The position numbers were made by a program, and so were the translations under genes. The notes under the pieces were generated by a model that made no database searches, was not told where the DNA came from, and saw nothing but the letters and a program-made list of their open reading frames with translations. Below, one piece after another: positions 27,171-36,233 of a stretch of 64,000 bases of DNA (position 1 is its first letter; the number at the start of each line of letters is the position of its first letter). This DNA is from Microcaldota archaeon (GTDB lineage: Archaea; Micrarchaeota; Micrarchaeia; Micrarchaeales; Micrarchaeaceae): NCBI GenBank assembly GCA_021811605.1, contig JAJZNR010000011.1, positions 1-64,000 of the forward strand, read 5' to 3'.

Positions 27171-27270
27171 GCAGGGGTGGCGGAGCTTGGTCAAACGCGG
27201 CAGACTCAAGATCTGTTGGCTTAGGCCTACGAGAGTTCAATGAACTACCGAACAAATCTCTCCCCCTGCA
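27171..27270 (+). tRNA. tRNA-Leu(CAA) with a 15-nt T-loop intron (27241-27255)
   Basis: Acceptor GCAGGGG/CCCCTGC, anticodon loop CTCAAGA, class II variable arm, T-stem GAGAG/CTCTC; loop interrupted by TGAACTACCGAACAA. Splicing restores TTCAAAT. Confidence 0.9.
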
Positions 27271-27294
27271 TATGATATTCGTTGGGTGAATGGG

Positions 27295-28005
27295 ATGGCA
27301 AAGAGAACAAGGACAACTACAAGGAAAGAGACGCGTTCAAGACCTTCAAGGAAGACGCGAACAAGCGCCGCACCAAGGGTGAAGAGCAAAATGTTTGAGA
27401 TACCGACATATGCGCAGACATACGAGTTCACAAGCAGCGCAGCCTGCGCCATGATGGTGCTGAAGTTTCTCGACAAGAACTTCAAGATGAAAAAAGAGAG
27501 CGAGTTCGAGATATGGCAGGACTCCATCCCTGGCAGTGTATGGCACGGTTCGCGATACGGGCTGGCGTATGCGCTGGCTAAGCGCGGAGCTGCACCCAGC
27601 ATAGTAAGCAATGTCAAGGACGCAGGTTACGAGAAGAAGCTCGCCGTGTTCGAGGGGGTGAATCTAGATACGCTCAACACCTCTTTCAACGAGATAAGGG
27701 AAAAGGCGAACCGCCTTGACGTCAAGGAGCAGTACGGGCTCACCACCATCAACACGATAAAGAAGCAGCTGGGCGCAGGCAAGATACCAATTGTGCTCGT
27801 CAACGCGGCTGCGCTGAACCCGTATCTAGACCCTAGCCCGCACTGGGTCGTGATAAAGGGCTACGACAAGGATACTTTCTACGTAAACGATCCCTACTCT
27901 GACAGTACACTGTCTCTCGACCCCGAGACCTTCAAGCAGGCGCTCGGATACGAGGGAGAGCATCACATGATAACGGTGAGCTCAAGAGCTTCGAGAAGGC
28001 GATGA
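27295..28005 (+). CDS. Peptidase C39-like papain-fold protein
   Basis: SSAACAMMVLKFL (candidate Cys), PSPHWVVIKGYD, VNDPYSD; basic N-terminus. Confidence 0.65.
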   Translation: MAKRTRTTTRKETRSRPSRKTRTSAAPRVKSKMFEIPTYAQTYEFTSSAACAMMVLKFLDKNFKMKKESEFEIWQDSIPGSVWHGSRYGLAYALAKRGAAPSIVSNVKDAGYEKKLAVFEGVNLDTLNTSFNEIREKANRLDVKEQYGLTTINTIKKQLGAGKIPIVLVNAAALNPYLDPSPHWVVIKGYDKDTFYVNDPYSDSTLSLDPETFKQALGYEGEHHMITVSSRASRRR

Positions 28006-28009
28006 TTAT

Positions 28010-28318
28010 ATGTTAGCCTTCGAACACAAATATACGCCATGCAGTGTCATTGGGCTTCGGATTGTGGAGAGAGGCTGCCTGGCATGCAAAGGCCCGATGA
28101 TTGAAATAACGCTCCGTTCTGAAGAAACAGGCGAGAACTTCAAAGACACGATGCCGCCAACACAGGCTGAAGGCATAAAAATAGGGCAGTTGGTTACGCT
28201 TCACAGGTGCTATCGCAACGGCAGATTGATGCAGCCAACTGAAATGATGACAGGCGTACGCGTGGGCAGCCGAACAAGCGGCCAGAGCGTTAACCCCGCA
28301 ACTTCAAAAGTGCGCTAA
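28010..28318 (+). CDS. Hypothetical protein
   Basis: 102-aa ORF immediately downstream of the C39-like gene; CLACKGP. Confidence 0.4.
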   Translation: MLAFEHKYTPCSVIGLRIVERGCLACKGPMIEITLRSEETGENFKDTMPPTQAEGIKIGQLVTLHRCYRNGRLMQPTEMMTGVRVGSRTSGQSVNPATSKVR

Positions 28319-28338
28319 ACCTGCGCCTATCCCTACGC

Positions 28339-28743
28339 CTACTCAGGAGCGGGGGTCTGCAGCGGTCTCTCCATGTCCCTGATAATCATCCTCTTCACAA
28401 TCCCTTTCCTTATCGCAGTCACGAGTGCAACCCTCATATGCCTCGAATCCCTTCTGTCGCGGCTCCTGCTTGCAAGCTTCCTGTGACAAGACAGGCACGA
28501 GACTCTCTCGAATACGCTCATCTTGGGATCCGCGAACCGGCTTGCCGGGAGCACGAACTTCAGCTCATCGTTGCCGAGGCGCTTCGTACAGATTGCGCAC
28601 GTATGCTTCGCGAGATACTCGCGGTCGGTCCTCTCCGCGCACTTTACACAGAAGAAGTCGCTCGCGCTCTCCGAGTACTTCTTAGAGAACGGATAGACCG
28701 TTGTCCCGCACTTACGGCAGTATTCAGTTGCAATCTCATCCAT
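28339..28743 (-). CDS. Zinc-ribbon protein, paralog 1
   Basis: CRKCG...CVKC...CAIC...CLSCHRK; start reset from 28920 to 28743 by alignment with the paralog. Confidence 0.75.
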   Translation of the reverse strand: MDEIATEYCRKCGTTVYPFSKKYSESASDFFCVKCAERTDREYLAKHTCAICTKRLGNDELKFVLPASRFADPKMSVFERVSCLSCHRKLASRSRDRRDSRHMRVALVTAIRKGIVKRMIIRDMERPLQTPAPE

Positions 28744-28873
28744 AAAAGCCCCCACGCTTTTGACTTGAACGCCATTCCCCACCTCATCCACCCGTGGCGT
28801 TTCAGTTGCAGTAGTATAGCGCCTTAGGAAATATATATACCTTTCCAGTATCTGTTTCGCCTGCGCCCCTATG

Positions 28874-29287
28874 CTACTTGCCGTCCTCTGCAGAAGATTT
28901 TTTTCCTGCTTCCTTTTCATGTTTGACTATCGTGGCTTTCACTATCCCCTTCCTGATTGCGTCGAGAAGCGCAGATCTCATCTGGCGGGCGTCATACGTG
29001 TCTCGAGTCCGGTCGCCCATCTTTTTGTGGCATTGGAAACAGCACACCCTCTCCACCTGATGCAGTTTTTCTTCTCCGAATATACTTGATGGCAGCACGA
29101 ACTTTAGCTCGCCTTTCTCCAGCTTCCGCCCGCAAAGCGCGCATGCAGTCCTTGCAAGATGCTCGCGGTCCAGTCTTTCGGCGCACTTTACGCAGAAGTA
29201 GTCGCCGGCACTCACCGAGTACTTCCGCGAGAATGGGAATATCTCTGTACCGCAGTTGCGGCAGTACTCCTTCTGCTGCTCGTCCAT
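28874..29287 (-). CDS. Zinc-ribbon protein, paralog 2
   Basis: CRNCG...CVKC...CALCG...CFQCHKK. Confidence 0.8.
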   Translation of the reverse strand: MDEQQKEYCRNCGTEIFPFSRKYSVSAGDYFCVKCAERLDREHLARTACALCGRKLEKGELKFVLPSSIFGEEKLHQVERVCCFQCHKKMGDRTRDTYDARQMRSALLDAIRKGIVKATIVKHEKEAGKKSSAEDGK

Positions 29288-29339
29288 AGACCTGTTGCGC
29301 CATTCCTCATATTTATATGATGCGCAGTACGTTTCGCAT

Positions 29340-30434
29340 TTATCCGCGCAGCGCCTTTTGCACTAGCCTCGTTATATCCTCGATTTTCGCATCGGTCTTT
29401 ATCGAAGACATGTCGAAATGAGGCCTTGACGCCACAAATCCTTCCTTCTTCAGCATATCTAGGATTATGAGCGGACTCACACCAGGGACTCCCATCTTCT
29501 TCGTAGTCACGGGTATGGAGTAGTAGAGCGGGATATCCGGTTCATCGTTAATCAGCGAGAGCGCTTTGAGGCCTGCCTTCTCCGTTTTGCCTTCCAGCTC
29601 TGTGATAAGCCTCGACACGAGCTCCTTGTCGTAAAGGTTTCCCAGCCACATCTTGCCGGATATCAGGGTGTTGGAGTGCGCCTTTGCGCAGCATCTGATG
29701 TCGGGTTTTGGGACTGCGCCTTTTCGCCAATAGCGGCTGCCGCAGCTGTTGCAGTAATAGACGTAACCCAGCTCCGAAAGCGAACGCGTGGCGTCATCAG
29801 AACCGTGCTCCAGCTTGACGAACACCCGCATGTAATGTGCGTATACTAGCGCAAGCTTCACCTCAATGCCATAGTCGAACTGCGATGCGAGCCTCGCAAC
29901 ATATCCTATCAGTATCCGGAGGCCGACCTCGTGGCATAGCTCGTTGTGCAGGGGCACAGCGTCGTAGAGCTTGAGGCAGGCTTTTTGGTGTGCGCCGCAC
30001 AGCACAGCGGCATCCGTGGCAGTGAACATCAGCCATCCCCCGCTCTTCGCTATCTTTAGGAGATCGAATATGCTGGGAGAGACCCCTCCGAAGGGATCGT
30101 AGTCTATGAAGTCAAACCGTTCGTCGGTTGTGTTCGCGAACTCCTGTATGCTCTGGTGCAGAACCCTTCCCTTTACCTTGTTGAAGGCCGTATTCATCTT
30201 CGCCTCCTTGTAAGCACGTTCATTGATGTCTAGCATCGTGACGTCCTTCGCCTTGGTCTCCAGCGCGTACCTTATGCCCCTGATGCCGGTGGCGGCAGTT
30301 GCATCGAGCACAGCGCTGTTCCTGTTCGCCTCCATCTTCACGAGCGAGACGCTGAGGTCGCGCAGGAACCTCGCAGTGGGATTGAGAAACGCCACATCGT
30401 GATACTTTATCCTGGCCTTGCCTTCCTCGTACAT
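29340..30434 (-). CDS. trm1: tRNA (guanine(26)-N(2))-dimethyltransferase
   Basis: FLNPTARFLRDLS, DATAATGIRGIRYA, DYDPFGG, C-terminal Zn motif. Confidence 0.93.
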   Translation of the reverse strand: MYEEGKARIKYHDVAFLNPTARFLRDLSVSLVKMEANRNSAVLDATAATGIRGIRYALETKAKDVTMLDINERAYKEAKMNTAFNKVKGRVLHQSIQEFANTTDERFDFIDYDPFGGVSPSIFDLLKIAKSGGWLMFTATDAAVLCGAHQKACLKLYDAVPLHNELCHEVGLRILIGYVARLASQFDYGIEVKLALVYAHYMRVFVKLEHGSDDATRSLSELGYVYYCNSCGSRYWRKGAVPKPDIRCCAKAHSNTLISGKMWLGNLYDKELVSRLITELEGKTEKAGLKALSLINDEPDIPLYYSIPVTTKKMGVPGVSPLIILDMLKKEGFVASRPHFDMSSIKTDAKIEDITRLVQKALRG

Positions 30435-30438
30435 AGGC

Positions 30439-30687
30439 TCACTCCAGATCCCCGTTCAGGTCGCGGATGGCGTCCAGCAGGCCATGCGCATACGAGATGC
30501 ATGAGAACGCGGTTGGGAGGTCTCCCTTGTCAAGATAGCTCCTGGCGTCGCTTGCATACATCTTCGACAGCTCTACAACCTTCTTGCTCTTCGCGTCGAT
30601 GTTATCCAGGAGCTTCCTCTTTACGTTATCGTTGAACATCGTTATGTCCTTTTCTATGCGCTTTCTTACGGCCTCATCGTCGTCCAT
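30439..30687 (-). CDS. DUF357-family protein
   Basis: 82 aa; SYLDKGDLPTAFSCISYAHGLLDAIRDL. Confidence 0.8.
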   Translation of the reverse strand: MDDDEAVRKRIEKDITMFNDNVKRKLLDNIDAKSKKVVELSKMYASDARSYLDKGDLPTAFSCISYAHGLLDAIRDLNGDLE

Positions 30688-30757
30688 AGCAATGCCTCTT
30701 ACCTTAACCTTATTAACCTTTTCAGTGTTATTACTCCTGTAAAAGGAGGATGGTAGA

Positions 30758-31351
30758 ATGGCTGATCTTTGGAGCGACTATACGGATGCCCTGATAAACG
30801 ATATCGATGACGAACTCGGTGCAAAATACAAGATGAGCGTGAGGCGCTTCCTGAGCGACCCCGGAAAGTACGCGAAGCAGGAGGGAATATCGATAACGGT
30901 AAGCAACATGCAGGAGGATGTGGACAACTTTATAGACCAGAGGCTTAAGGAACTGGCTGCGGAGCAGAAGTCGCTCATGGACGACGCCGCAAGGGCAGAC
31001 TCTATTACAAGCCAGATTGCGCAAACTCTAAGCCTAAAGGCGAAGCAGACCAAGCTGCCTCTTATACGACCAGTGGCGGTAGAACGCGATGAAACCCATG
31101 ACGAGGTAGTGTATATAAGCTCTGTAGACAGCGGGACGCTTGTGCTTATCGATAAACTGACAGAAAATGCGGATTTCGTAGCGGATTTCACGTATCAGTA
31201 CAAGAACTACAAGATAGGCAACTGGCTATTTTGCGGAAAAAAGACTTATGCGATTAGGGCGTACCTCCCGCCCAACGAGGTGCTCTATATAGAGAATGGA
31301 AAGAACGAAATAGACACGTTGTTCAACGACGCGAAGGCGCTCCTTGGATGA
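30758..31351 (+). CDS. Hypothetical protein
   Basis: 197 aa ORF with SD, overlapping the downstream kinase start. Confidence 0.65.
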   Translation: MADLWSDYTDALINDIDDELGAKYKMSVRRFLSDPGKYAKQEGISITVSNMQEDVDNFIDQRLKELAAEQKSLMDDAARADSITSQIAQTLSLKAKQTKLPLIRPVAVERDETHDEVVYISSVDSGTLVLIDKLTENADFVADFTYQYKNYKIGNWLFCGKKTYAIRAYLPPNEVLYIENGKNEIDTLFNDAKALLG

Positions 31352-31923
31352 AAAAACTGATTATCGCCATAACAGGCACGCCAGCGACCGGGAAGACAAG
31401 CTTTGCCAAGACGGTGAAACGCTATCTGAAGGGAATCGATGTCATAGAGATTAACGATATTGTGAACGAGAGGAACCTCTATTCGGGAGTGGACAAGTTC
31501 AACACCAAGATTGTCAGGCTTGTGGCGCTAAAGGGGGAGCTAAAGAAGATAATAAAAAGCACGAGGGGCAGGGCGGTTGTGCTCGTGGGCCACCTCGCTC
31601 CCGAACTCGGCATAAGGTACGACGCCGCTATAGTATTGAGATGCAGTCTGGGAACGTTGGCGCGAAGAATGGAGAAGAGAGGTTATGCAAAGGAGAAGAT
31701 CCGCGATAACCTGATTGCGGAGGCTGTTGACTACTGCGGTGCAACGATGGAGAAGAGATGCACAGCAGTATATGAGGCGGAGACCCGGAAGGAGAGAGAG
31801 CGCGCAGTGTCCATGATAAAGCTGTTGCTCGATGGAAAAAACGTCAGAGTGAAAAAGCGGGAGATAGACAAGATAGGAGACCTTCTCAAGCTTGTGAACA
31901 AGGGCAACCGGTATGGGCTCTGA
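31348..31923 (+). CDS. AK6/Fap7-like adenylate kinase family protein
   Basis: GTPATGKTSFA P-loop; EINDIVNERNLYSG. Confidence 0.85.
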   Translation: MKKLIIAITGTPATGKTSFAKTVKRYLKGIDVIEINDIVNERNLYSGVDKFNTKIVRLVALKGELKKIIKSTRGRAVVLVGHLAPELGIRYDAAIVLRCSLGTLARRMEKRGYAKEKIRDNLIAEAVDYCGATMEKRCTAVYEAETRKERERAVSMIKLLLDGKNVRVKKREIDKIGDLLKLVNKGNRYGL

Positions 31924-31971
31924 TTCTCAATAACAAAAGGAATTTAAAGGAATTGTTTCGATTATGATAAC

Positions 31972-32994
31972 ATGGTTGCGATAAGTTCCAAGACAAGGGA
32001 GATACTGCGTGAGCTCTGCATGAACTCGCGGATTACGATAACAGAGCTTTCTGAGAAACTTAGTATATCGAGATCGGCTGTCTCGAAAAGAATTTCTGCT
32101 CTTGAGGAGGAATTGGGATTACGCTATACCATAGATATCGAGAGGAGGGCGCTGGGGTTTGGCACGTTTGTGATATACTATCTATCATTCAAGAAAAAAC
32201 CGCCTGAGAAGGTTGTAAAGAGCTGGTTGGAGAAAAGCGAGATGGTCCAGCTTGCAGTAAAAACGTCTGGAAATTTCGACTTGGTTCTTTTCGTACTGCC
32301 GATAGACGACGAGAAGTTCGCGAAATGGAACCTTGGAATAGGATTGGAGTTCTCTGATTATGGCGTATCGGTCAACAAATCCGATATGGACATAATACAC
32401 CACGGCTTTGTGCCTCTGAACGACTCGATAATCATGGATGCGAAGATAGACGAAGTTTACAGGAAGCTCCTTGTCGAGCTGAACAAGAACTCCAGGGCGA
32501 GCATAAGGGAGCTATCGAAGAAACTAGAGCTCAATGAGGAGATGGTGCGTTACTACCTAAGCAAGCTCGTTAAGACAGATATCATAAAACGTTTCACTGC
32601 GGTGATAACGAAACCGCCGCAATCGGTAAGCCTTATGATGTTCTTTAAGTACGTGTACAGACCTGGCGCGATTGACAGGATAAACGAGAAGAGGAAGGTC
32701 TATTTCAAGAAAGAACTGGAACCTCCGGTATTCAATGACTGGCAGATGGTGTCGTCGACAAGCGGGAGCAGCGACGAATTCGAGTGGGCCATGGCAGAGA
32801 CACAGAAACAGGCAATCGATGAAAGGTTGGGTCTCCACAGAAGAATCTTCAGCAAAGATGAACCAGATATCAAGTACGGTGCGGTGGTGGATATTATGAA
32901 GGGCACATTGGCAATCCGCAACGTTGATATAAAGCAGCTGTATATAAAAACAGAGTGGCAACCGGGCAAGAACTACGTAGGTGGCGTGTCCTGA
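31972..32994 (+). CDS. Lrp/AsnC-like regulator with two HTH domains
   Basis: Two HTH regions (ITELSEKLSISRSAVSKRISALEEELG; SIRELSKKLELNEEMVRYYLSKLVK). Confidence 0.75.
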   Translation: MVAISSKTREILRELCMNSRITITELSEKLSISRSAVSKRISALEEELGLRYTIDIERRALGFGTFVIYYLSFKKKPPEKVVKSWLEKSEMVQLAVKTSGNFDLVLFVLPIDDEKFAKWNLGIGLEFSDYGVSVNKSDMDIIHHGFVPLNDSIIMDAKIDEVYRKLLVELNKNSRASIRELSKKLELNEEMVRYYLSKLVKTDIIKRFTAVITKPPQSVSLMMFFKYVYRPGAIDRINEKRKVYFKKELEPPVFNDWQMVSSTSGSSDEFEWAMAETQKQAIDERLGLHRRIFSKDEPDIKYGAVVDIMKGTLAIRNVDIKQLYIKTEWQPGKNYVGGVS

Positions 32995-34280
32995 CTCAGG
33001 CTTTGCACTTGGCGTCTCTTGCCTAACATGTCGTCTATAGCAGAGAATTTCTCCGTAATCGTGTCTGGATTGCCACTACCTAGAACTATCATATGCTCTT
33101 TTGTGGCTCCAGTAATGTCACGTATGAATTCGAGCTCGTCAATCGAGAGCATGTCAGGGTGGTGCTTGTCGCTGAACACTACACAGTCTCCACTTCCGAT
33201 TGCATCGAGCTCGCCTCTAGATATATTATGCCTGTGCGAGCCGTGGGTGTAGAAAGCAAGGACGCGGCCACCGCCGCGCATTGTCCTCGCCAGCTCCGGC
33301 TGCGATGTGTTGATGAATGCGCTGGTGACATCGTACATACTGACGCTGTATTTGTCCCTGCCCTTGCGTTTGCTTGGTATGAAATTGCCTGCAGCCTTTG
33401 GAGCCAGCTTTTGTATTGCGACACCTGCTGTGACGCCCAGCCCTATCACTATGTAAGACGGAATTATAGGAACACTAAGAAACAGGGCACTTATCAGCAT
33501 TGTTATGAATGGCACTGCCATGTATACGGTGCTGAATAGCGATGTCTTGACAACACGGAGCGCCTCTAGGAAGGTGAACCCGAAGACTGCATAGAATATT
33601 GCTCCGAGAAACAGTATTGAAAATATCACGCCAGGGGTAAATACAGTAAGCTGCCACGAGTTCGTGAGTATGGCTAGAGGAGCGAATGCAATAAGAGCGA
33701 TAAGGTTGTAGCAGAAAATGGATGCTGTCAGCTCGTAGTGGTAGCGCTTTGATACGACATTGGCGATTGCGACGCCGAGTGCGACGACAAGGAGGATACC
33801 GACATACGAAAGCTCGGCTGCAGGCATGCTTATAGCGGTGCCGCCGATGACGGTGGCGGCAAGTGCCAGGAAACTTACAGAGACAGCGGAAAGGTCCCAT
33901 TTTGTTATGCGCTCCCTCATCATAAATGGGGCGATTATTATCATGAGTACGGTCCACGTCCTGTAGACAACAGCAGTAAGGTCTGCAGTTATGAAGTGAG
34001 TGACAAAGCTAAGTCCGAGAGGCTCAACTATGTATTCTAGAACTGCCAAGATTATTATCGCAGAGAGGAACGTACGGTCCTTTGTCAGAGAGAGCAGCTG
34101 GTTGCCAGTGCCTTTAACCATCATCATAATGAACGACGTTGCGACCCCAACAAGCGAGACGTATAGGATTAGGGTAGTGAACGGTATGGCGCTACCCATG
34201 CTAAACGCTATGGGCACAAGCGCCCCCACCAGCACCGAGAATGCCAGAAGCACATACCCGTATACGCTGATTTTGTTCAC
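32973..34280 (-). CDS. DMT/EamA-like permease with ~130-aa C-terminal soluble domain
   Basis: ~10 TM then ...GRVLAFYTHGSHRHNISRGELDAIGSGDCVVFSDKHHPDML...; overlaps convergent Lrp gene by 22 bp. Confidence 0.7.
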   Translation of the reverse strand: MNKISVYGYVLLAFSVLVGALVPIAFSMGSAIPFTTLILYVSLVGVATSFIMMMVKGTGNQLLSLTKDRTFLSAIIILAVLEYIVEPLGLSFVTHFITADLTAVVYRTWTVLMIIIAPFMMRERITKWDLSAVSVSFLALAATVIGGTAISMPAAELSYVGILLVVALGVAIANVVSKRYHYELTASIFCYNLIALIAFAPLAILTNSWQLTVFTPGVIFSILFLGAIFYAVFGFTFLEALRVVKTSLFSTVYMAVPFITMLISALFLSVPIIPSYIVIGLGVTAGVAIQKLAPKAAGNFIPSKRKGRDKYSVSMYDVTSAFINTSQPELARTMRGGGRVLAFYTHGSHRHNISRGELDAIGSGDCVVFSDKHHPDMLSIDELEFIRDITGATKEHMIVLGSGNPDTITEKFSAIDDMLGKRRQVQSLSQDTPPT

Positions 34281-34633
34281 TTTTCTTCACTCGCTTCCCC
34301 GAATACCATTCTTTGTTCGCCTTTTTATTGGTTGTTAAATCTTGAAAAAAAGCAAATGGGTTTTGCTATTTTGACACTTGCAGAATCCTGAACCCTGTTT
34401 GACGAAAATGACAGAAAAGACGCCTATAAGTATTGGGGAAGCAGTAATATTATATGGAAGAGCGACGATTGCGGATATTCGTTAACTCGTCGATTTCCTC
34501 CGCCAGCAACTAAGATGATTATATGGCAAGGCCGAGAAATGGAGTTTGCAGCATGCACAAGGTTGCGCTGATTTTATATGAGGGCGCGCCAGTTTGCAGG
34601 ACATGCCTATCGAAGAGATACGGTATCAGGATC

Positions 34634-34652
34634 TGATCCGATTATCGGATCA
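34634..34652. repeat. Perfect inverted repeat TGATCCGA-tta-TCGGATCA just downstream of cca stop
   Basis: 8-bp perfect arms, 3-nt loop. Confidence 0.6.
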
Positions 34653-34657
34653 ATTAG

Positions 34658-36100
34658 TTATATCGTAGTTTTCCTTATAAAAGCAGAATATACAAGCTTT
34701 GCTATGTCTTCCGGCATATTGTTCATGAACAGGCGCATGTTCTTTTTCTTAAGGTAAGACGGGAACTCCCCATCATTTGAAAGGAGGTCTGTGATGAGCT
34801 CTTTTGGAGTATTGTATCTCGCTTCTTCTAGCGCAAGTATCCTGTCCTCTTTAAAGAAAATGCCAAGCGCCTTCGGGTGAGCTGCAAGAAATCTGCCCGC
34901 TGATTCATTCATAAATGCTGAAGGTCCTTCCGCGAGGAAGTGGCCCACGTATGCGTCGCTTATGAGAAGAGCTATGACACCGGTGGTGCCGGATATGTTT
35001 TCCAGTGACAACACGACATGGAAGCCCTCTTTTTTCATCGAGTATTCGAGCTTGCCCTTCAACCTGCGCAGCTGCTGCCAGAGTATGTCAGGAGCGATGT
35101 CGCGCATCTTGAACGCAAGGGTGTATACATTGAGATGAAGCGCGTCCCTCAGATGTGTAATCTTCCGTTCGGAATAGACCTCTGAGTAGCGCGGTCCGTA
35201 GAATACCTTGATGGATGGCTCTCCAAGCAGCAGACGTGCCGCAACAGACAGTCGCGCAACTGCTTCCTTCGAAACTACGGCAGCCACGTTCCTATCCGGG
35301 TCAGTGGGGTCTATGACTATGAAATCCTTATTGAACTTCTTCACCATGTTCTTCAGTTCCTCAGAACCCTGCTTGTGCTCTCCCCTGTTGAGAGGTAGGA
35401 TGACTTTAGGAAGTTTGAGTGTGGCAAACGCGCTAACCACATCGATAAATGAGCCGTAATGATGGACCAGCAGTTCGCACAGGTAGCCAGAGAATGCATC
35501 GAATTCTGCGCCTGCGCCGTAAATATTGTGGGCTTTGAGGAATGCCTTGAGTATGCGGACGTCGTCACGCTGCCTTGCGGTAAGCGCCTTGTTGATGAAC
35601 TCATTGTGCAGTTGTGTGCGGTCCACAGCAGTTATACGTTCGCTGGCGTTTGCTATCTTAAATGCGGGTACTATGTCGGCGTTCAGACCTACGTCATTAA
35701 ATATAAGCCTCACGTACGGATGCTCCGCATACTTTATCATGAACGACTCGTTCTTGTGTTTTGCTACTACCTTCTTCGCGAGCTCTATGCCTTTCTTCTC
35801 CATGGCGTCCTCGCTCTGCGTTTTCGGGAAGAGCAAGAAGATGTCTATGTCTGAGGTGCCGCGTATCTGCGTGCCTCTTGCAACGCTTCCTGCGGAGATT
35901 ATCTCTACGTCCTTCGGAGCCACCTGGAGAAGCCTTAGTATGAGCTGGTTCGAGTAGAAAGTCATCTGCTCCATTTCCTTCTCGCTCGGCTTCACGTCCC
36001 TGAGCACAGTCTTGAGAACGGGCTCGAGCTTTTTTCGGGTTGAGGGGCTTACAATGGATACGTGTCGCGCCGCTACGGGCTTACCTTTAGCTTTTGCCAT
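34658..36100 (-). CDS. cca: Archaeal class I CCA-adding enzyme
   Basis: AGSVARGTQIRGTSDIDIFLLFP; start set to MAKAKGK. Confidence 0.93.
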   Translation of the reverse strand: MAKAKGKPVAARHVSIVSPSTRKKLEPVLKTVLRDVKPSEKEMEQMTFYSNQLILRLLQVAPKDVEIISAGSVARGTQIRGTSDIDIFLLFPKTQSEDAMEKKGIELAKKVVAKHKNESFMIKYAEHPYVRLIFNDVGLNADIVPAFKIANASERITAVDRTQLHNEFINKALTARQRDDVRILKAFLKAHNIYGAGAEFDAFSGYLCELLVHHYGSFIDVVSAFATLKLPKVILPLNRGEHKQGSEELKNMVKKFNKDFIVIDPTDPDRNVAAVVSKEAVARLSVAARLLLGEPSIKVFYGPRYSEVYSERKITHLRDALHLNVYTLAFKMRDIAPDILWQQLRRLKGKLEYSMKKEGFHVVLSLENISGTTGVIALLISDAYVGHFLAEGPSAFMNESAGRFLAAHPKALGIFFKEDRILALEEARYNTPKELITDLLSNDGEFPSYLKKKNMRLFMNNMPEDIAKLVYSAFIRKTTI

Positions 36101-36160
36101 TCGATCGATAAGGATACAGTAATAAAGATTAAATACCTGTAATCTCTCACAATCCTGCAA

Positions 36161-36231
36161 GGGCCTGTAGTATAGTAGTAAAATACCCCGTTCGCAACGG
36201 GGAGTCGCGGGTGCGATTCCCGCCAGGTCCA
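36161..36231 (+). tRNA. tRNA-Ala(CGC)
   Basis: GGGCCTG/CAGGTCC with G3.U70, anticodon stem-loop CCCCG-TTCGCAA-CGGGG, T-arm GCGGG-TGCGATT-CCCGC. Confidence 0.9.
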
Positions 36232-36233
36232 TA

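Noticed and set aside
27237-27617. 126-aa minus ORF overlapping tRNA-Leu and the C39-like gene
   Set aside because: Antisense to better supported features.
28744-28920. Extended N-terminus of the first zinc-ribbon ORF
   Set aside because: The paralog starts at the equivalent of MDE; the extension overlaps the neighbouring gene's 3' end.
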